A stretch of 64,000 bases of DNA from Flavisolibacter ginsengisoli DSM 18119 (GCF_900129295.1 NZ_FQUU01000001.1:372001-436000); one strand, 5' to 3'; shown: positions 25,467-35,487, counted from the stretch's first letter. Notes: generated by a model not told the origin, from the letters alone. A program made the numbers and translations.

Positions 25467-25928
25467 TTATTTCAATGAATCAAAGCTATATTTAACCATA
25501 TTCCAGAATTCATCCAGGGCTATTATCCTGGGCTTGAAAAAAGATATCAGCTTTGGCCAGTCTTGTTTATTAAAAATACTTACTCCTTCAATCTCATCAT
25601 ATACAATACTTACTGGTTGCCCGTTTTCATCTTCTGAATTCAATAACCATTGCCAGGAACCGGGTAATGTTTTATCCATAACATTTTTCAATTCAAATAA
25701 TTGCTCAAAATATAATTCCCTGATACCAGCATCTTTATGATTTAATACTATTGCCGTATATGCAGCTTTATTATCAGCGTGCATTTTAAAGCGTATATTC
25801 TTTTCGCCTGTTTTATAATTTACCCAATTGATCTTTTCTCCTTCCGAAGACAATAATGGATTCATATACAGGCCGAAACTTGTCCAGAATTGGTGTTTTA
25901 AAATTGAAGCTTCCTGCTTTGAATACAT
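25467..25928 (-). CDS. DUF4268 domain-containing protein
   Basis: The ATG at 25928 gives 153 residues; a TTG seven codons upstream is less likely. SILKHQFWTSFGLYM, KINWVNYKTGEKNIRFKM and FEQLFELKNVMD are typical of DUF4268, a domain found alone or at the C-terminus of restriction-related endonuclease-fold proteins. Here it is alone, without nuclease motifs or a defence neighbourhood. The function is unknown. It is convergent with the DUF5686 gene. Confidence 0.82.
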   Translation of the reverse strand: MYSKQEASILKHQFWTSFGLYMNPLLSSEGEKINWVNYKTGEKNIRFKMHADNKAAYTAIVLNHKDAGIRELYFEQLFELKNVMDKTLPGSWQWLLNSEDENGQPVSIVYDEIEGVSIFNKQDWPKLISFFKPRIIALDEFWNMVKYSFDSLK

Positions 25929-26093
25929 ATAAACAAAATTAGCAGGCAATAATTTTATTATTTGGAAATACTATTGAAAAAAACAAGCATCACAATGGTA
26001 ATGAATGGACAACCTTTTGCAAAAAATAACGTATATTCATAAGACACCTTTCCTTCTTAAAATGCAATAACCTGGATAAGCCTTTATCATTTT

Positions 26094-28700
26094 ATGAAAA
26101 GGTTTATTGTTTTTCTTCTTGCTTTTTTCATTGCGCTTTCTTTCAAGGCCAGGGCTGATCATATAACCGGCGGTGAGATGTTTTATTCTTTTGCAGGTAA
26201 AAGTGGAACTGATAATAAATACAATGTGACTCTTAAGCTTTACATGCTTTGTAATAGCGGAAGACGATTCAATGACCCCACAACAATTGCCATCTTTGAC
26301 AAAAGCACATATCAAAAGATCCAGGAAATCCCTGTTCCTTTGGCGGAACAATCAACCATTAGTTTAAATAATCAAAACCCTTGTATCACCAACCCGCCAA
26401 CAGTTTGTTATGTTATAGGATTTTATCAATTTTCCATCGTATTACCTCCGAATACCGATGGCTATTTAATTGTGGGGCAGGTTAACTTCCGTATTGCAGA
26501 CATCAATAATTTCATATTGGGCTATAGCCAGGTTGGTGCTACTTATACTTCAGAGATCCCTGGGAATGCCATTTTATCTAATGCACCAGAAAATAATAGT
26601 GCCCATTTTACAGGTAATGACCTGGTAGTAATTTGTGCAAATAACCCCTTTTCATACAGCTTTGCTGCTGCAGATGCAGATGGAGATGAACTACGTTATT
26701 CCTTTTGTGATGCATATCAAAGTGGAACAAGCGGCCCTAACGCTGTTCCACCACCTCCGCCCTATGATCCTGTGCCATATGGACAAGGTTTTACAGGTAC
26801 ATCACCGTTAGGAAATAATATAACATTAAATACACAAACTGGGTTGATCACAGGTATTGCTCCGTCAGCCGGGATATACGTAGTTACAGTTTGTGTACAG
26901 GAGATCAGACATGGAAATGTAATAGCAACACAAAGGAAGGACCTGCAAATAAATATTGCAGAATGTACAATTGCCTCTGCTAGCCTCTTGCCTGAATACT
27001 TATTGTGCAGAAACTCTAATTCTCTAACAATTTCAAACTTATCCAACAGCCCATTGATCAATTCTTATAACTGGCAGTTTTCAAATAGCTCCGGTAATAT
27101 AATTTTCAGTTCATCCAATGCATCACCAACAGTCAACTTTACTGATACAGGTATTTATAAGGTTACGCTATCTATCAACTCAGGGCAATCATGCACGGGT
27201 ACCGCAAGTTCCCTTATAAAGGTGTACCCCGGCCAAACTACGGACTTTTCAATTGAAGGGATATGTGTGGATAAGCCAACTTCATTTATTGATAATTCAA
27301 AAACAGTGTATGGTGTTTTACAATCCTGGCTTTGGGATTTTGGCGATCCTAATACTACACTTGATACTTCTAATAAACAAAACCCTTCTTACACACACAG
27401 TGAAACTGGTCCAAAGCTTATTCAATTGATCGTTACAACCAGCACTGGTTGCAAAGATTCTGTAAAAAAGGTTGTAAATATTGTTGACAAGCCTCCTATT
27501 ACATTTAACTTCAGGGATACATTGATCTGCAATGGTGACAGCGTACAATTAAAAGCTATAGGGTCAGGCATATTTACATGGTCTACTTCAACAGGAATCA
27601 TCAATAGTAATTCACCCACGTTGCTGGTTCATCCTGAAAAAACTACCAATTACATTGTCAGCCTTAATGATAATGGTTGTATCAATAACGATTCGCTTAA
27701 AGTAAACGTGGTAAATTTTGTAACATTAAAACCTAGTAATGATACTATTATTTGTGCTAATGATCCAGCATCCCTGACATGTATAACAAATGGACTTTCA
27801 ATAAGCTGGTCACCTGTCACAGGTATTGAAGATCCTTTCTCGTTAAATACTCTTGCCAGGCCAGATACAACCACAACCTACAATATACTTTCTACAATAG
27901 GCCATTGCTCGGCTACAGCCAAGGTTAATATCAAGGTAGTGCCATTACCCACGGTTAATGCAGGAGTTGATACCACCATTTGTTTTCAATCTGTAGCGCG
28001 GCTACGTGGCGCTACTAATGGAAACAAATTTAATTGGTCGCCTGGTTCTCTGGTTAGTGATTCAAATAGCCTGGAACTTGCAGTGCATCCGCCAGGGAGT
28101 ATGTATTTTGTATTATCTGCAACCGATAATAAAGGCTGCCCTAAAACAGCAAGAGATAGTGTATTTATAAGGATGCTACCCGAGGTAAAGGCTTTTGCAG
28201 GAAATGATACTTCAATAATTTTAGGACAACCATTACAATTAAATGCTTCAGGTGGTGTACGGTACCAATGGTCACCTGCATTGAATCTTTCTTCCACTTC
28301 AACTAATAATCCTATAGCTACATTTTACGAACCAGTTGATAGGGTTATCTACAAAGTCCAGGTATACGATGAGGCCGGATGTAACGACTCCTCATTTATT
28401 GCTATCAGTGTATTTCAATCAGAACCGATAATTTTTGTCCCAAATGCCTTTACTCCTGGAAATGATGGCAAGAATGATATTTTGAGACCTATTGCTGCTG
28501 GCATGGCCAAAATTGAATACTTCCGCATATATAATCGTTGGGGCCGTTTAATATTTGAAACCACCCAAAATGGAAGAGGCTGGGATGGAAGTATTAATGG
28601 CTCTCTGCAAGGAACACAATCCTATGTTTGGGAAGTAAAAGCCACAGATTATAAAGGCCAATCTTATTTTCAAAAAGGTATTGTAACTCTTATAAGATGA
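26094..28700 (+). CDS. Large secreted protein with PKD domain and T9SS type B sorting domain
   Basis: The 868-residue protein has a signal peptide (1-21, ending ARA). It starts with an HITGGEMFYSFAG segment common to Bacteroidota surface proteins, contains Ig/PKD-like repeats (one with WLWDFGDPNT near residue 410) and ends in the gliding-motility-associated C-terminal domain: FVPNAFTPGNDGKND, FRIYNRWGRLIFE, GWDGSING and YVWEVKATDYKG. This type B signal directs export by the type IX secretion system and attachment to, or release from, the cell surface. A role in adhesion or gliding is inferred. Confidence 0.94.
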   Translation: MKRFIVFLLAFFIALSFKARADHITGGEMFYSFAGKSGTDNKYNVTLKLYMLCNSGRRFNDPTTIAIFDKSTYQKIQEIPVPLAEQSTISLNNQNPCITNPPTVCYVIGFYQFSIVLPPNTDGYLIVGQVNFRIADINNFILGYSQVGATYTSEIPGNAILSNAPENNSAHFTGNDLVVICANNPFSYSFAAADADGDELRYSFCDAYQSGTSGPNAVPPPPPYDPVPYGQGFTGTSPLGNNITLNTQTGLITGIAPSAGIYVVTVCVQEIRHGNVIATQRKDLQINIAECTIASASLLPEYLLCRNSNSLTISNLSNSPLINSYNWQFSNSSGNIIFSSSNASPTVNFTDTGIYKVTLSINSGQSCTGTASSLIKVYPGQTTDFSIEGICVDKPTSFIDNSKTVYGVLQSWLWDFGDPNTTLDTSNKQNPSYTHSETGPKLIQLIVTTSTGCKDSVKKVVNIVDKPPITFNFRDTLICNGDSVQLKAIGSGIFTWSTSTGIINSNSPTLLVHPEKTTNYIVSLNDNGCINNDSLKVNVVNFVTLKPSNDTIICANDPASLTCITNGLSISWSPVTGIEDPFSLNTLARPDTTTTYNILSTIGHCSATAKVNIKVVPLPTVNAGVDTTICFQSVARLRGATNGNKFNWSPGSLVSDSNSLELAVHPPGSMYFVLSATDNKGCPKTARDSVFIRMLPEVKAFAGNDTSIILGQPLQLNASGGVRYQWSPALNLSSTSTNNPIATFYEPVDRVIYKVQVYDEAGCNDSSFIAISVFQSEPIIFVPNAFTPGNDGKNDILRPIAAGMAKIEYFRIYNRWGRLIFETTQNGRGWDGSINGSLQGTQSYVWEVKATDYKGQSYFQKGIVTLIR

Positions 28701-28823
28701 TAACCTTTTATTTTGAGGTTTCCCTTCCACATGCTGGAGATATTTTTGTGGCAATACTAAATTTCTTTTTGTATTCAGGTAAATGGCACATTGTTCGAAC
28801 TATTGTTACAAAATTGAAATATT

Positions 28824-28967
28824 ATGAAACAGTCGTGGAAAAGATTAGTTGAGCAAACTGAAGTGAAGGCAGGCAAATTAAGATTTAATACTGCCCTGTT
28901 TATGATATTTATGTTCCTTGCATTTTGGGGCATTAGTTTTTATGTGCTTGTCAATAGCCTTGCATAA
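28824..28967 (+). CDS. Small single-pass membrane protein (47 aa)
   Basis: The ATG-initiated frame encodes 47 residues: a charged N-terminal half (MKQSWKRLVEQTEVKAGK), one hydrophobic helix (about 24-44) and the end YVLVNSLA. It shares the N-terminal MK-x3-KRL pattern and the C-terminal Y-x-L-x-N-S-x-A pattern with the 42-residue protein at 12917-13045. It lies alone after the T9SS protein. The function is unknown. Confidence 0.6.
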   Translation: MKQSWKRLVEQTEVKAGKLRFNTALFMIFMFLAFWGISFYVLVNSLA

Positions 28968-29283
28968 ATGATCAATATTATTAAACACCACCAGGTGCTA
29001 ATTCTTAATTATATTAATTCAAATAATGCCTGTACTAAAATTCTTTTTTGGAAATAAAGTGCAGGCTATTTAATTCATTGTATAGATTTTCAAGAAATCT
29101 GAATCGACTTTTAATAGATCTATTTTCATCTCAATTCAGCAGCTTTATGCAGATGAATACATTAGAAGACATTATATCGCCCAATAAACTCCAGCAATTA
29201 GAACCAGGTTTACTAAAAGTTATTTTATGATTTACATTCCTGAAGTTTGAAAAGAAGCACTGTTGCATTCTTATTTTTGTGGT
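28968..29283. other. Intergenic region without a recognised gene
   Basis: These 316 nt are AT-rich. They contain an imperfect inverted repeat GCCTGTAC / GTGCAGGC (about 29028 and 29060; one G-U pair) and a small AGATTT...AAATCT hairpin near 29085. A 60-codon TTG-start frame is not convincing. No promoter for the following GNAT gene is obvious. Confidence 0.4.
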
Positions 29284-29805
29284 ATGCCTGGAAACTTACA
29301 TTTTTCAAATTCTTCTGACTCTGATATTCCTGAACTGGTCAAACTGGTCAATAGTGCATACAGGGGTGAAACTTCAAAGAAGGGATGGACAACAGAAGCT
29401 GACCTGTTGGATGGAATAAGAACAGATGAAGATGGCATCTATAAAATGCTTCATCAACCTGGTTCTGTTATCTTAAAATGTATGGTTGGCAATAAGCTTG
29501 CTGGTTGCGTGTATCTTCAAAAACAAGCAGATTTTCTTTATCTCGGCATGCTAACAGTTTCACCGGAACTCCAGGCTTCGGGTATTGGAAAAGAATTATT
29601 AAAAGTCTCGGAAGAATATGCCCGCAAGGAAGGTTGTCATTCCATCAAAATGACGGTAATAACTGTTCGAAGCGAGCTAATACGATGGTATGAACGAAGG
29701 GGTTATTTTCAAACTGAAGAACGCCAACCCTTTCCTAATGATTCAAGGTTTGGGATCCCAAGGCAACCCCTTGAATTTCTGGTAATGGAAAAGAAACTAA
29801 GATGA
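29284..29805 (+). CDS. GNAT-family N-acetyltransferase
   Basis: The ATG at 29284 gives 173 residues (a TTG at 29263 is also open). LHFSNSSDSDIPELVKLVNSAYRG, LYLGMLTVSPELQASGIGKELL (acetyl-CoA loop Q-x-S-G-I-G) and WYERRGY show a standard GNAT, of the type that acetylates small molecules. The substrate is unknown. It precedes pdxJ but is separated from it by 149 nt and a promoter box. Confidence 0.9.
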   Translation: MPGNLHFSNSSDSDIPELVKLVNSAYRGETSKKGWTTEADLLDGIRTDEDGIYKMLHQPGSVILKCMVGNKLAGCVYLQKQADFLYLGMLTVSPELQASGIGKELLKVSEEYARKEGCHSIKMTVITVRSELIRWYERRGYFQTEERQPFPNDSRFGIPRQPLEFLVMEKKLR

Positions 29806-29942
29806 GATTTATAAAACAATCCATGCCGTTCAAAAATTTTGTTGCCAGTGTTCAACTGCTTGCTGACAACATATGATAGAATTACAAACCGGATCAACAG
29901 TTCCTTAGGCTTTTCATATTTATATTGAACAAAGCTTCTCCT

Positions 29943-29950
29943 TAAATTTG
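29943..29950 (+). promoter_or_regulatory. -7 box of pdxJ (probably leaderless transcript)
   Basis: TAAATTTG matches TAnnTTTG exactly and ends 4 nt before the pdxJ ATG (29955). A TTG lies 15 nt upstream. If the start point follows the usual spacing, transcription begins at or within a base or two of the start codon. Confidence 0.5.
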
Positions 29951-29954
29951 CTTC

Positions 29955-30680
29955 ATGTCAACTAAGCTCTCGGTAAACATTAATAAAATTGCCACACTTC
30001 GTAATAGCCGGGGAGGTAATAATCCTGATGTTGTGAAAGTTGCTATAGATGCGCAACGCTTTGGTGCGGATGGCATCACTGTGCACCCCAGGCCTGATGA
30101 ACGACATATACGTTACCAGGATGTAAGAGATATAAAAAAGGTAATCAATACAGAGTTCAATATTGAGGGCAATTGCAGGGAACAAAAGTTTGTAGACCTT
30201 GTTTTGGAAAACATGCCTGACCAAGTAACCCTTGTGCCAGATGAACTTGGTCAGATAACTTCAGATCATGGTTGGGACACCTTAAAGAATAAGGAATATT
30301 TAAAGGAAATGATTGCTGTATTCAAATCTGCAGGCATAAGGGTCTCCATCTTTGTTGACCCTGTTATTGAAATGGTGGAAGGCGCCGCCAGAACAGGAAC
30401 AGACCGAATAGAACTATACACTGAAGGATATGCCAGGCAATATGCATCCGGAAACCGAAATTCAGCAATAACACCTTATGTGGCTGCAGCAAAAAAAGCC
30501 AAAGAGTTGGGTCTTGGTTTAAATGCAGGACATGACCTTGACCTTAATAACCTGAAATTCTTCAAACAAAATATTCCATGGCTGGATGAAGTAAGCATTG
30601 GACATGCACTCATCAGCGACGCTATTTACCTGGGTTTAGAAAATACCATACAGATCTATAAACGTCAACTTGCTGAATAA
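29955..30680 (+). CDS. pdxJ: Pyridoxine 5'-phosphate synthase PdxJ
   Basis: The 241-residue TIM-barrel enzyme condenses 1-deoxyxylulose 5-phosphate with 3-amino-2-oxopropyl phosphate to pyridoxine 5'-phosphate, the last ring-forming step of the DXP-dependent vitamin B6 pathway. Catalytic residues known from E. coli PdxJ are in place: His44 in TVHPRPDERH, Glu71 in NIEGN and His193 in NAGHDLD. Length matches the family. No other pdx gene is in the window. A -7 box ends 4 nt before the ATG. Confidence 0.97.
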   Translation: MSTKLSVNINKIATLRNSRGGNNPDVVKVAIDAQRFGADGITVHPRPDERHIRYQDVRDIKKVINTEFNIEGNCREQKFVDLVLENMPDQVTLVPDELGQITSDHGWDTLKNKEYLKEMIAVFKSAGIRVSIFVDPVIEMVEGAARTGTDRIELYTEGYARQYASGNRNSAITPYVAAAKKAKELGLGLNAGHDLDLNNLKFFKQNIPWLDEVSIGHALISDAIYLGLENTIQIYKRQLAE

Positions 30681-30705
30681 TTAAATGCTAATAAGTTATT
30701 TGATA

Positions 30706-30751
30706 AACAATTCAATGATTAAGCCCTCATGATCTTAATCATTGAATTGTT
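30706..30751. terminator. Bidirectional terminator-like 18-bp inverted repeat
   Basis: AACAATTCAATGATTAAG (30706-30723) and its exact complement (30734-30751) enclose a 10-nt loop, between the convergent pdxJ and metallo-beta-lactamase genes. The stem is unusually AT-rich and lacks a clear T-tract, so termination is likely but not certain. Confidence 0.6.
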
Positions 30752-30760
30752 ACTATTCAT

Positions 30761-31867
30761 CTAAATAGCAGGAATTAACGGAATACTTGGAAGAGCTGGC
30801 GATGCCGCAGCTGTAGCTCCAAGTGCCACCAGTGCAGAAGATTTAAGGGCTGAGCCAAGCTGGCCTGTTGCAAGCTTACTGATTCCCTTTGTGTTTTTCC
30901 TTTGCCTGGATATTAAATAACCCAATGCAAACAAAGCCGCAGCTATAGCAATCTTCTTGATTAAAACGCCTTTAGCAGAAGGAATATGTACAGGCTTCCC
31001 GTTTTCATCAAAAGCTGCTGCTTCTTTCACATAGCGCCCGGTTGCAGGCATACCTCTCTTCCAAAATTCCCGTGATAATTTATGTAGTTCTTTCCTGGCT
31101 AAATCTCCATACATGGCGTGACCATGACCAGTAGCCATGATATTAGGTTCCAACGCAGCCAATTCTTTTACAGAACGCGCAGCTGCACCCCAATCAGGCG
31201 TAAAATATTTGGGAGGTCCACAGACGAATTCCTTCTGCGTAGCTACTGCCAAAACCGACTCCTGCATAGTGGTAACAAAGGCATCACCTGCAATCAATAA
31301 ACCATCTTTTTCCCTAAACAGGCTTATGTGTCCGGGAGTGTGTCCTGGTGTATGAATCCATTTCCAGTCTTCTAATTCCGGAACAGTTCCATCATTAGGC
31401 AATTCTTTTAAATAATCACTTGCATTGATTGGACCTTTTGGATATGTAAAAGAAAGTAAAGACATCATACCTCCACCCACCGATGGGTCGGCTGGCGGGT
31501 AAGATGACTGACCAGTTAAGTAAGGCCTTTCCATATGGTGGCAATATACAGGGGTCCCCCACTCTTCTGCTAATTCAAGCAATGATCCTCTATGGTCAAA
31601 ATGGGCGTGAGTCATAATAATAGCCTTAGGCCGGCTGCCACTACCACCAAATAAGCTGGAAGCCAGGCTCCTGATTTTAGAAGCCGTAGATTTCAATCCT
31701 GTATCTACAAGTACCCAGTCTGTTCTTTCCCTGTTCTGAATTATATACACATTCACAAAGATGTCTTTCAATCTCCATACGCCTGGAGCTACTATCCAAC
31801 TATTATTACCAACAGATCTTTCCTCTGTGGCTGACTTCTCCCGTCTTTGTACTAATGTTTGATTCAT
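30761..31867 (-). CDS. Metallo-beta-lactamase-fold hydrolase with C-terminal membrane segment
   Basis: The 368-residue protein has the MBL zinc motif THAHFDH, a following TPGHTPGH (third His), IAGDAF (bridging Asp) and GHGHAM. The core is of the glyoxalase II/quinolinase-like group. After about residue 300 it adds a hydrophobic stretch (IAIAAALFALGYLI), a basic turn and a second Ala/Leu-rich segment, so the enzyme is probably membrane-anchored with the hydrolase in the cytosol. The substrate is unknown. Confidence 0.88.
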   Translation of the reverse strand: MNQTLVQRREKSATEERSVGNNSWIVAPGVWRLKDIFVNVYIIQNRERTDWVLVDTGLKSTASKIRSLASSLFGGSGSRPKAIIMTHAHFDHRGSLLELAEEWGTPVYCHHMERPYLTGQSSYPPADPSVGGGMMSLLSFTYPKGPINASDYLKELPNDGTVPELEDWKWIHTPGHTPGHISLFREKDGLLIAGDAFVTTMQESVLAVATQKEFVCGPPKYFTPDWGAAARSVKELAALEPNIMATGHGHAMYGDLARKELHKLSREFWKRGMPATGRYVKEAAAFDENGKPVHIPSAKGVLIKKIAIAAALFALGYLISRQRKNTKGISKLATGQLGSALKSSALVALGATAAASPALPSIPLIPAI

Positions 31868-31983
31868 AGTAATCTTTTAAGGATGAACAAATAGCGGGGC
31901 AAATAATATACCATGGCATATTACGTATACCAGGTAGTTATCTCATCATCAATAATGGATAAATCGGGGCAACCATTAGATTT

Positions 31984-32580
31984 CTAATGATGAACTCTCT
32001 TTTCTTTCAGCATGTGCTTAAACCTGCTAAAGGTTTCCGGCTGAATGTTGAGATAGGATGCAAGGAATTTTTGAGGCACCCTTTGAATCAGTTCCGGATT
32101 CTTATGAATGAAGTCAAGGAAGCGTTCCCTGGGAGTAAGACGAATCATATTGGTCCACCACTTATCCTTAACAACCATGGAAAATGTTACTACCAATCTT
32201 CCCAGCCTTTCCATTTTTGCACTTTTTGAATATATCCTCTCCAGGTTCTCATAGTTGATTGATACAACAGTAGTAGGCTCAATGGGTTCTACACAATATT
32301 CTGATGGAGTCCGGCTATGAAAGGATTCCTGTGAATGAATTATGTGGCCTTCAGTAGAGATCTGTGTTACCATATCTCCATCACCTTTCTTATAATACTT
32401 CAATACCAACCCTTTAAGAATAAAATTCAGGTACTCTTCTACTTCTCCTATTTTACACAATGGTTGCTTTTTCCTGAAATGGCGTATCTGGAGGTAGGGC
32501 CTGATATCATCATTAAATTCTTGTTCCTTAAGATCTATAAACTTGTGTAGAAACAGGAAAAATGGCCGTACATTTTCCAT
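31984..32580 (-). CDS. Crp/Fnr-family transcriptional regulator
   Basis: The 198-residue protein has a cyclic-nucleotide-binding-like beta-roll at the N-terminus (FRKKQPLCKIGEVEEYLNFILKGLV) and a short C-terminal helix-turn-helix (FLASYLNIQPETFSRFKHML). No [4Fe-4S] cysteine cluster is seen, so it is of the effector-binding rather than Fnr type. Such small Crp proteins are numerous in Bacteroidota. The divergent icd gene or distant genes could be targets; no matching operator was identified nearby. Confidence 0.9.
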   Translation of the reverse strand: MENVRPFFLFLHKFIDLKEQEFNDDIRPYLQIRHFRKKQPLCKIGEVEEYLNFILKGLVLKYYKKGDGDMVTQISTEGHIIHSQESFHSRTPSEYCVEPIEPTTVVSINYENLERIYSKSAKMERLGRLVVTFSMVVKDKWWTNMIRLTPRERFLDFIHKNPELIQRVPQKFLASYLNIQPETFSRFKHMLKEKRVHH

Positions 32581-32798
32581 GCTGGCATCTTGTGAAGGTT
32601 ATAATGAAGTTTGCCACCATAAGTTACTACAATTATTGCATTTCATAGTGGATCACCACGTAATAAAGTTTTTCTTTATTGGCTCTTTATTAATTGCCCT
32701 GAGGATATCTCTAAAAACTGCCTACATCTGGAAAAAGATTCCTGTAGATGCCAGGTCCCCTCCTTATATTACTCATAGCTGTAACTTAAAATAAACCT

Positions 32799-32806
32799 TA
32801 GTTTTG
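32799..32806 (+). promoter_or_regulatory. -7 box of icd
   Basis: TAGTTTTG matches TAnnTTTG exactly, 27 nt before the icd ATG. The -33 region has only CTG at 17 nt spacing. Confidence 0.5.
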
Positions 32807-32833
32807 CCGATTATTTAAACAAACCACGCATAA

Positions 32834-34072
32834 ATGACACAGAAGATTAAAGTTGCCAACCCGGTTGTAGAACTGGATGGTGATGAAATGACCCGTATAA
32901 TCTGGAAATTTATTAAGGACAAATTGATCCTTCCCTACCTGGAACTTGATATTAAATACTTTGACCTTGGCATTGAATACCGTGACCAGACCAATGACAG
33001 GGTAACTATTGATGCTGCTAATGCCATAAAACAATATGGTGTGGGTATCAAGTGTGCTACCATCACTCCTGACGAAGACAGGGTAAAAGAGTTTAGCCTG
33101 AAGCAAATGTGGAAAAGCCCTAACGGTACTATCAGAAATATACTGGACGGAACAGTATTCCGTGAACCCATCGTTATCAAAAATGTTCCGCGCCTTGTCA
33201 CAACCTGGGATCGTCCTATTGTTGTTGGCCGTCATGCTTTTGGCGACCAGTACCGGGCCACAGACTTTGTTGTTAAAGGAAAAGGCAAGTTGACAATTAC
33301 ATTTGAGGGTGATAATGGAGAAAAGCAGGAATACGAAGTTTACAACTATACCGGAGAGGGAGGTGTAGCCCTCGCTATGTATAATACCGATGAAAGTATC
33401 CGTGGCTTTGCACGCAGCTGTATGAATATGGCATTGCAAAAAGCATGGCCTTTATACCTGAGTACAAAAAATACTATCCTGAAAAAATATGATGGACGCT
33501 TCCGGGACATCTTCGCCGAAATATTTGATGCAGAGTTCAAACAAAAATTTGCAGAGGCAGGCATTACCTATGAGCACCGCCTTATCGATGATATGGTGGC
33601 ATCTGCTATGAAATGGAATGGCGGCTTTGTATGGGCCTGTAAAAATTATGATGGAGACGTGCAGAGTGATTCTGTTGCACAGGGCTTTGGTTCACTGGGA
33701 TTAATGACTTCCGTACTTGTAACGCCTGATGGACAAACAATGGAAGCCGAAGCAGCACATGGAACAGTAACCCGCCATTACCGTGAGCACCAGAAAGGTA
33801 ACCCAACTTCTACTAACCCTATTGCTTCCATCTTTGCATGGACAAGAGGTCTCGCCTTCCGTGGTAAGCTGGATAATAACCAGGAACTAATCAACTTCAG
33901 CAATGCACTGGAAGAAGTCTGTATTGAAACAGTAGAAAGTGGTAAAATGACCAAGGATCTCGCCTTAACTATCAACCCTGGAAAAGTAGAACATGGCAAG
34001 GATTATTTATATACTGAAGAATTCCTTGATGCCATTGACCAGAACCTTAAAAAGAAAATGGGTATTTCCTGA
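32834..34072 (+). CDS. icd: NADP-dependent isocitrate dehydrogenase, homodimeric eukaryote-like type
   Basis: The 412-residue enzyme oxidises isocitrate to 2-oxoglutarate and CO2 while producing NADPH. It belongs to the subfamily that also contains animal IDH1 and IDH2, not the E. coli Icd type: start [17 protein letters not shown], substrate residues Ser95, Asn97 and Arg101 in KSPNGTIRN, Arg110 and Arg133 (equivalent to human IDH1 Arg132) in [11 protein letters not shown], metal Asp in RLIDDMVA, and [11 protein letters not shown] for NADP. Single gene with its own terminator. Confidence 0.97.
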   Translation: MTQKIKVANPVVELDGDEMTRIIWKFIKDKLILPYLELDIKYFDLGIEYRDQTNDRVTIDAANAIKQYGVGIKCATITPDEDRVKEFSLKQMWKSPNGTIRNILDGTVFREPIVIKNVPRLVTTWDRPIVVGRHAFGDQYRATDFVVKGKGKLTITFEGDNGEKQEYEVYNYTGEGGVALAMYNTDESIRGFARSCMNMALQKAWPLYLSTKNTILKKYDGRFRDIFAEIFDAEFKQKFAEAGITYEHRLIDDMVASAMKWNGGFVWACKNYDGDVQSDSVAQGFGSLGLMTSVLVTPDGQTMEAEAAHGTVTRHYREHQKGNPTSTNPIASIFAWTRGLAFRGKLDNNQELINFSNALEEVCIETVESGKMTKDLALTINPGKVEHGKDYLYTEEFLDAIDQNLKKKMGIS

Positions 34073-34090
34073 TAATATCTCATCATTTAT

Positions 34091-34126
34091 AATAAAAGGT
34101 GCTTTCATCTGAAAGCACCTTTTATT
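34091..34126 (+). terminator. Terminator after icd
   Basis: A perfect 16-bp stem (34091-34106 / 34111-34126) with an ATCT loop; the inner 10 bp are AGGTGCTTTC and its complement. Confidence 0.92.
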
Positions 34127-34221
34127 ATTCCTACACTGACCAATATCACAATTTTTCTATACAGCCATCATCTCCTCCCTGTCCATTTAATTGTTCATTT
34201 ACAATATCAAAATGAGAGGTC

Positions 34222-35331
34222 ATGAAAACAATGCTTATCATCCTCGTATTTATACATGGATTATTGCATTTGTTAGGGTTTACAATTGCTTTTAACATTA
34301 CAAAGCTTTCGGAAGTTGCCATATCTGTTTCCAGATTCAGTGGCATTCTATGGCTTGTTGCGGGCTTGCTTTTAATCAACTCCGTGCTATTCTATATTAA
34401 CGATAAGGATTGGTGGTGGATAATTGCAGGTGTAGCCTTATTGCTTTCTCAATACCTGATCATACTTAACTGGAAAGAAGCAAAATATGGCACTTTGATT
34501 AATGTCATTATCCTGGCTATCATACTCGTTTCTGTTGCAACGGCACAATTTAAAGACCAGTACCATAAAGATGTACAAGAGCAATTGGATAAGAATGCTA
34601 ACCATAATTCCAATATTTTGACTGAACAGGATTTTGAATTATTGCCCAATGCTATTAAAAAATATTTAAAGTATTGCGGAGTAATAGGTAAGCCAAAAGT
34701 TAATCACTTTAAGGTCCGGTTTTCAGGTCAGCTAAGAAAAGATACAAGTGCAGCCTGGATGCCTGTTACAAGTTCGCAGTATAATTTTGTTGATAGTACC
34801 AGCCGCTTCTTTTTTATGAATGCAATGATGAAAGGTATGCCTGTGGCTGGATATCATCGCTTCAGTAATGGCAAAGCCGTAATGGATATAAGGCTGTTAT
34901 CATTATTTAAAGTACAATACAAGGCAGGTAAAGAAATGGATGAAGCTGAAACCGTAACCTTCTTCAATGATATGTGCTGTTTGGCTCCAGCTACACTGTT
35001 AGACAAAAGAATAAAATGGCTGGACAGTGACAGCCATAAAGTGAAAGCAAGTTTCACCAGCAATGGTATAACAATCACAGCAACCCTCTATTTCTCAGAT
35101 GATGGTAAGATGACCAATTTTGAATCTAACGACAGGTTTGCCATAGCTGCAGATAATAGTTTTAAAAAGGCTCAATGGTCAACTCCGATCAGGGGATATA
35201 AAATTATCAATGGAATTAATCTCCCTGCCATTGCCGAAACCATATGGCATTTCCCTAAAGAAGACCTTTGCTATGGGTCTTTTACCATTACCAATGTGGA
35301 ATACAATCCCACATACTTAGACACCAAATAG
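34222..35331 (+). CDS. Membrane protein with soluble C-terminal domain (DUF6544/DUF6920-like)
   Basis: The 369-residue protein has four hydrophobic helices in the first 110 residues (MKTMLIILVFIHGLLHLLGF, then three more) and then a soluble domain of about 250 residues with FFMNAMMKGMPVAGYHRF, WYFPKEDLCYGSF-like ending (here WHFPKEDLCYGSF) and VEYNPTY. I associate this pattern with DUF6544/DUF6920 proteins, but only tentatively. The soluble part may bind a hydrophobic ligand. No operon partner is evident. Confidence 0.75.
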   Translation: MKTMLIILVFIHGLLHLLGFTIAFNITKLSEVAISVSRFSGILWLVAGLLLINSVLFYINDKDWWWIIAGVALLLSQYLIILNWKEAKYGTLINVIILAIILVSVATAQFKDQYHKDVQEQLDKNANHNSNILTEQDFELLPNAIKKYLKYCGVIGKPKVNHFKVRFSGQLRKDTSAAWMPVTSSQYNFVDSTSRFFFMNAMMKGMPVAGYHRFSNGKAVMDIRLLSLFKVQYKAGKEMDEAETVTFFNDMCCLAPATLLDKRIKWLDSDSHKVKASFTSNGITITATLYFSDDGKMTNFESNDRFAIAADNSFKKAQWSTPIRGYKIINGINLPAIAETIWHFPKEDLCYGSFTITNVEYNPTYLDTK

Positions 35332-35487
35332 CATCTGCATGACCTTAGTAATACAATACCTGTTTATTCTTTGATCCCAACATTGATTATCCCGGTAGGT
35401 ACAACAGAAATTTATACCTTTCATTACATTAGTATGCTGATTACAATTTGTGTCTGAAATCTGAAATTTTCAGCCTAAATAAATAAA

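Noticed and set aside
25467-25928. Restriction or defence gene, because DUF4268 often accompanies nucleases
   Set aside because: The protein holds only the DUF4268 part, has no nuclease motif, and neighbours are envelope genes.
29048-29230. Frame of 60 codons before the GNAT gene at 29284
   Set aside because: TTG start, no recognisable motif, no promoter or terminator; more likely intergenic.
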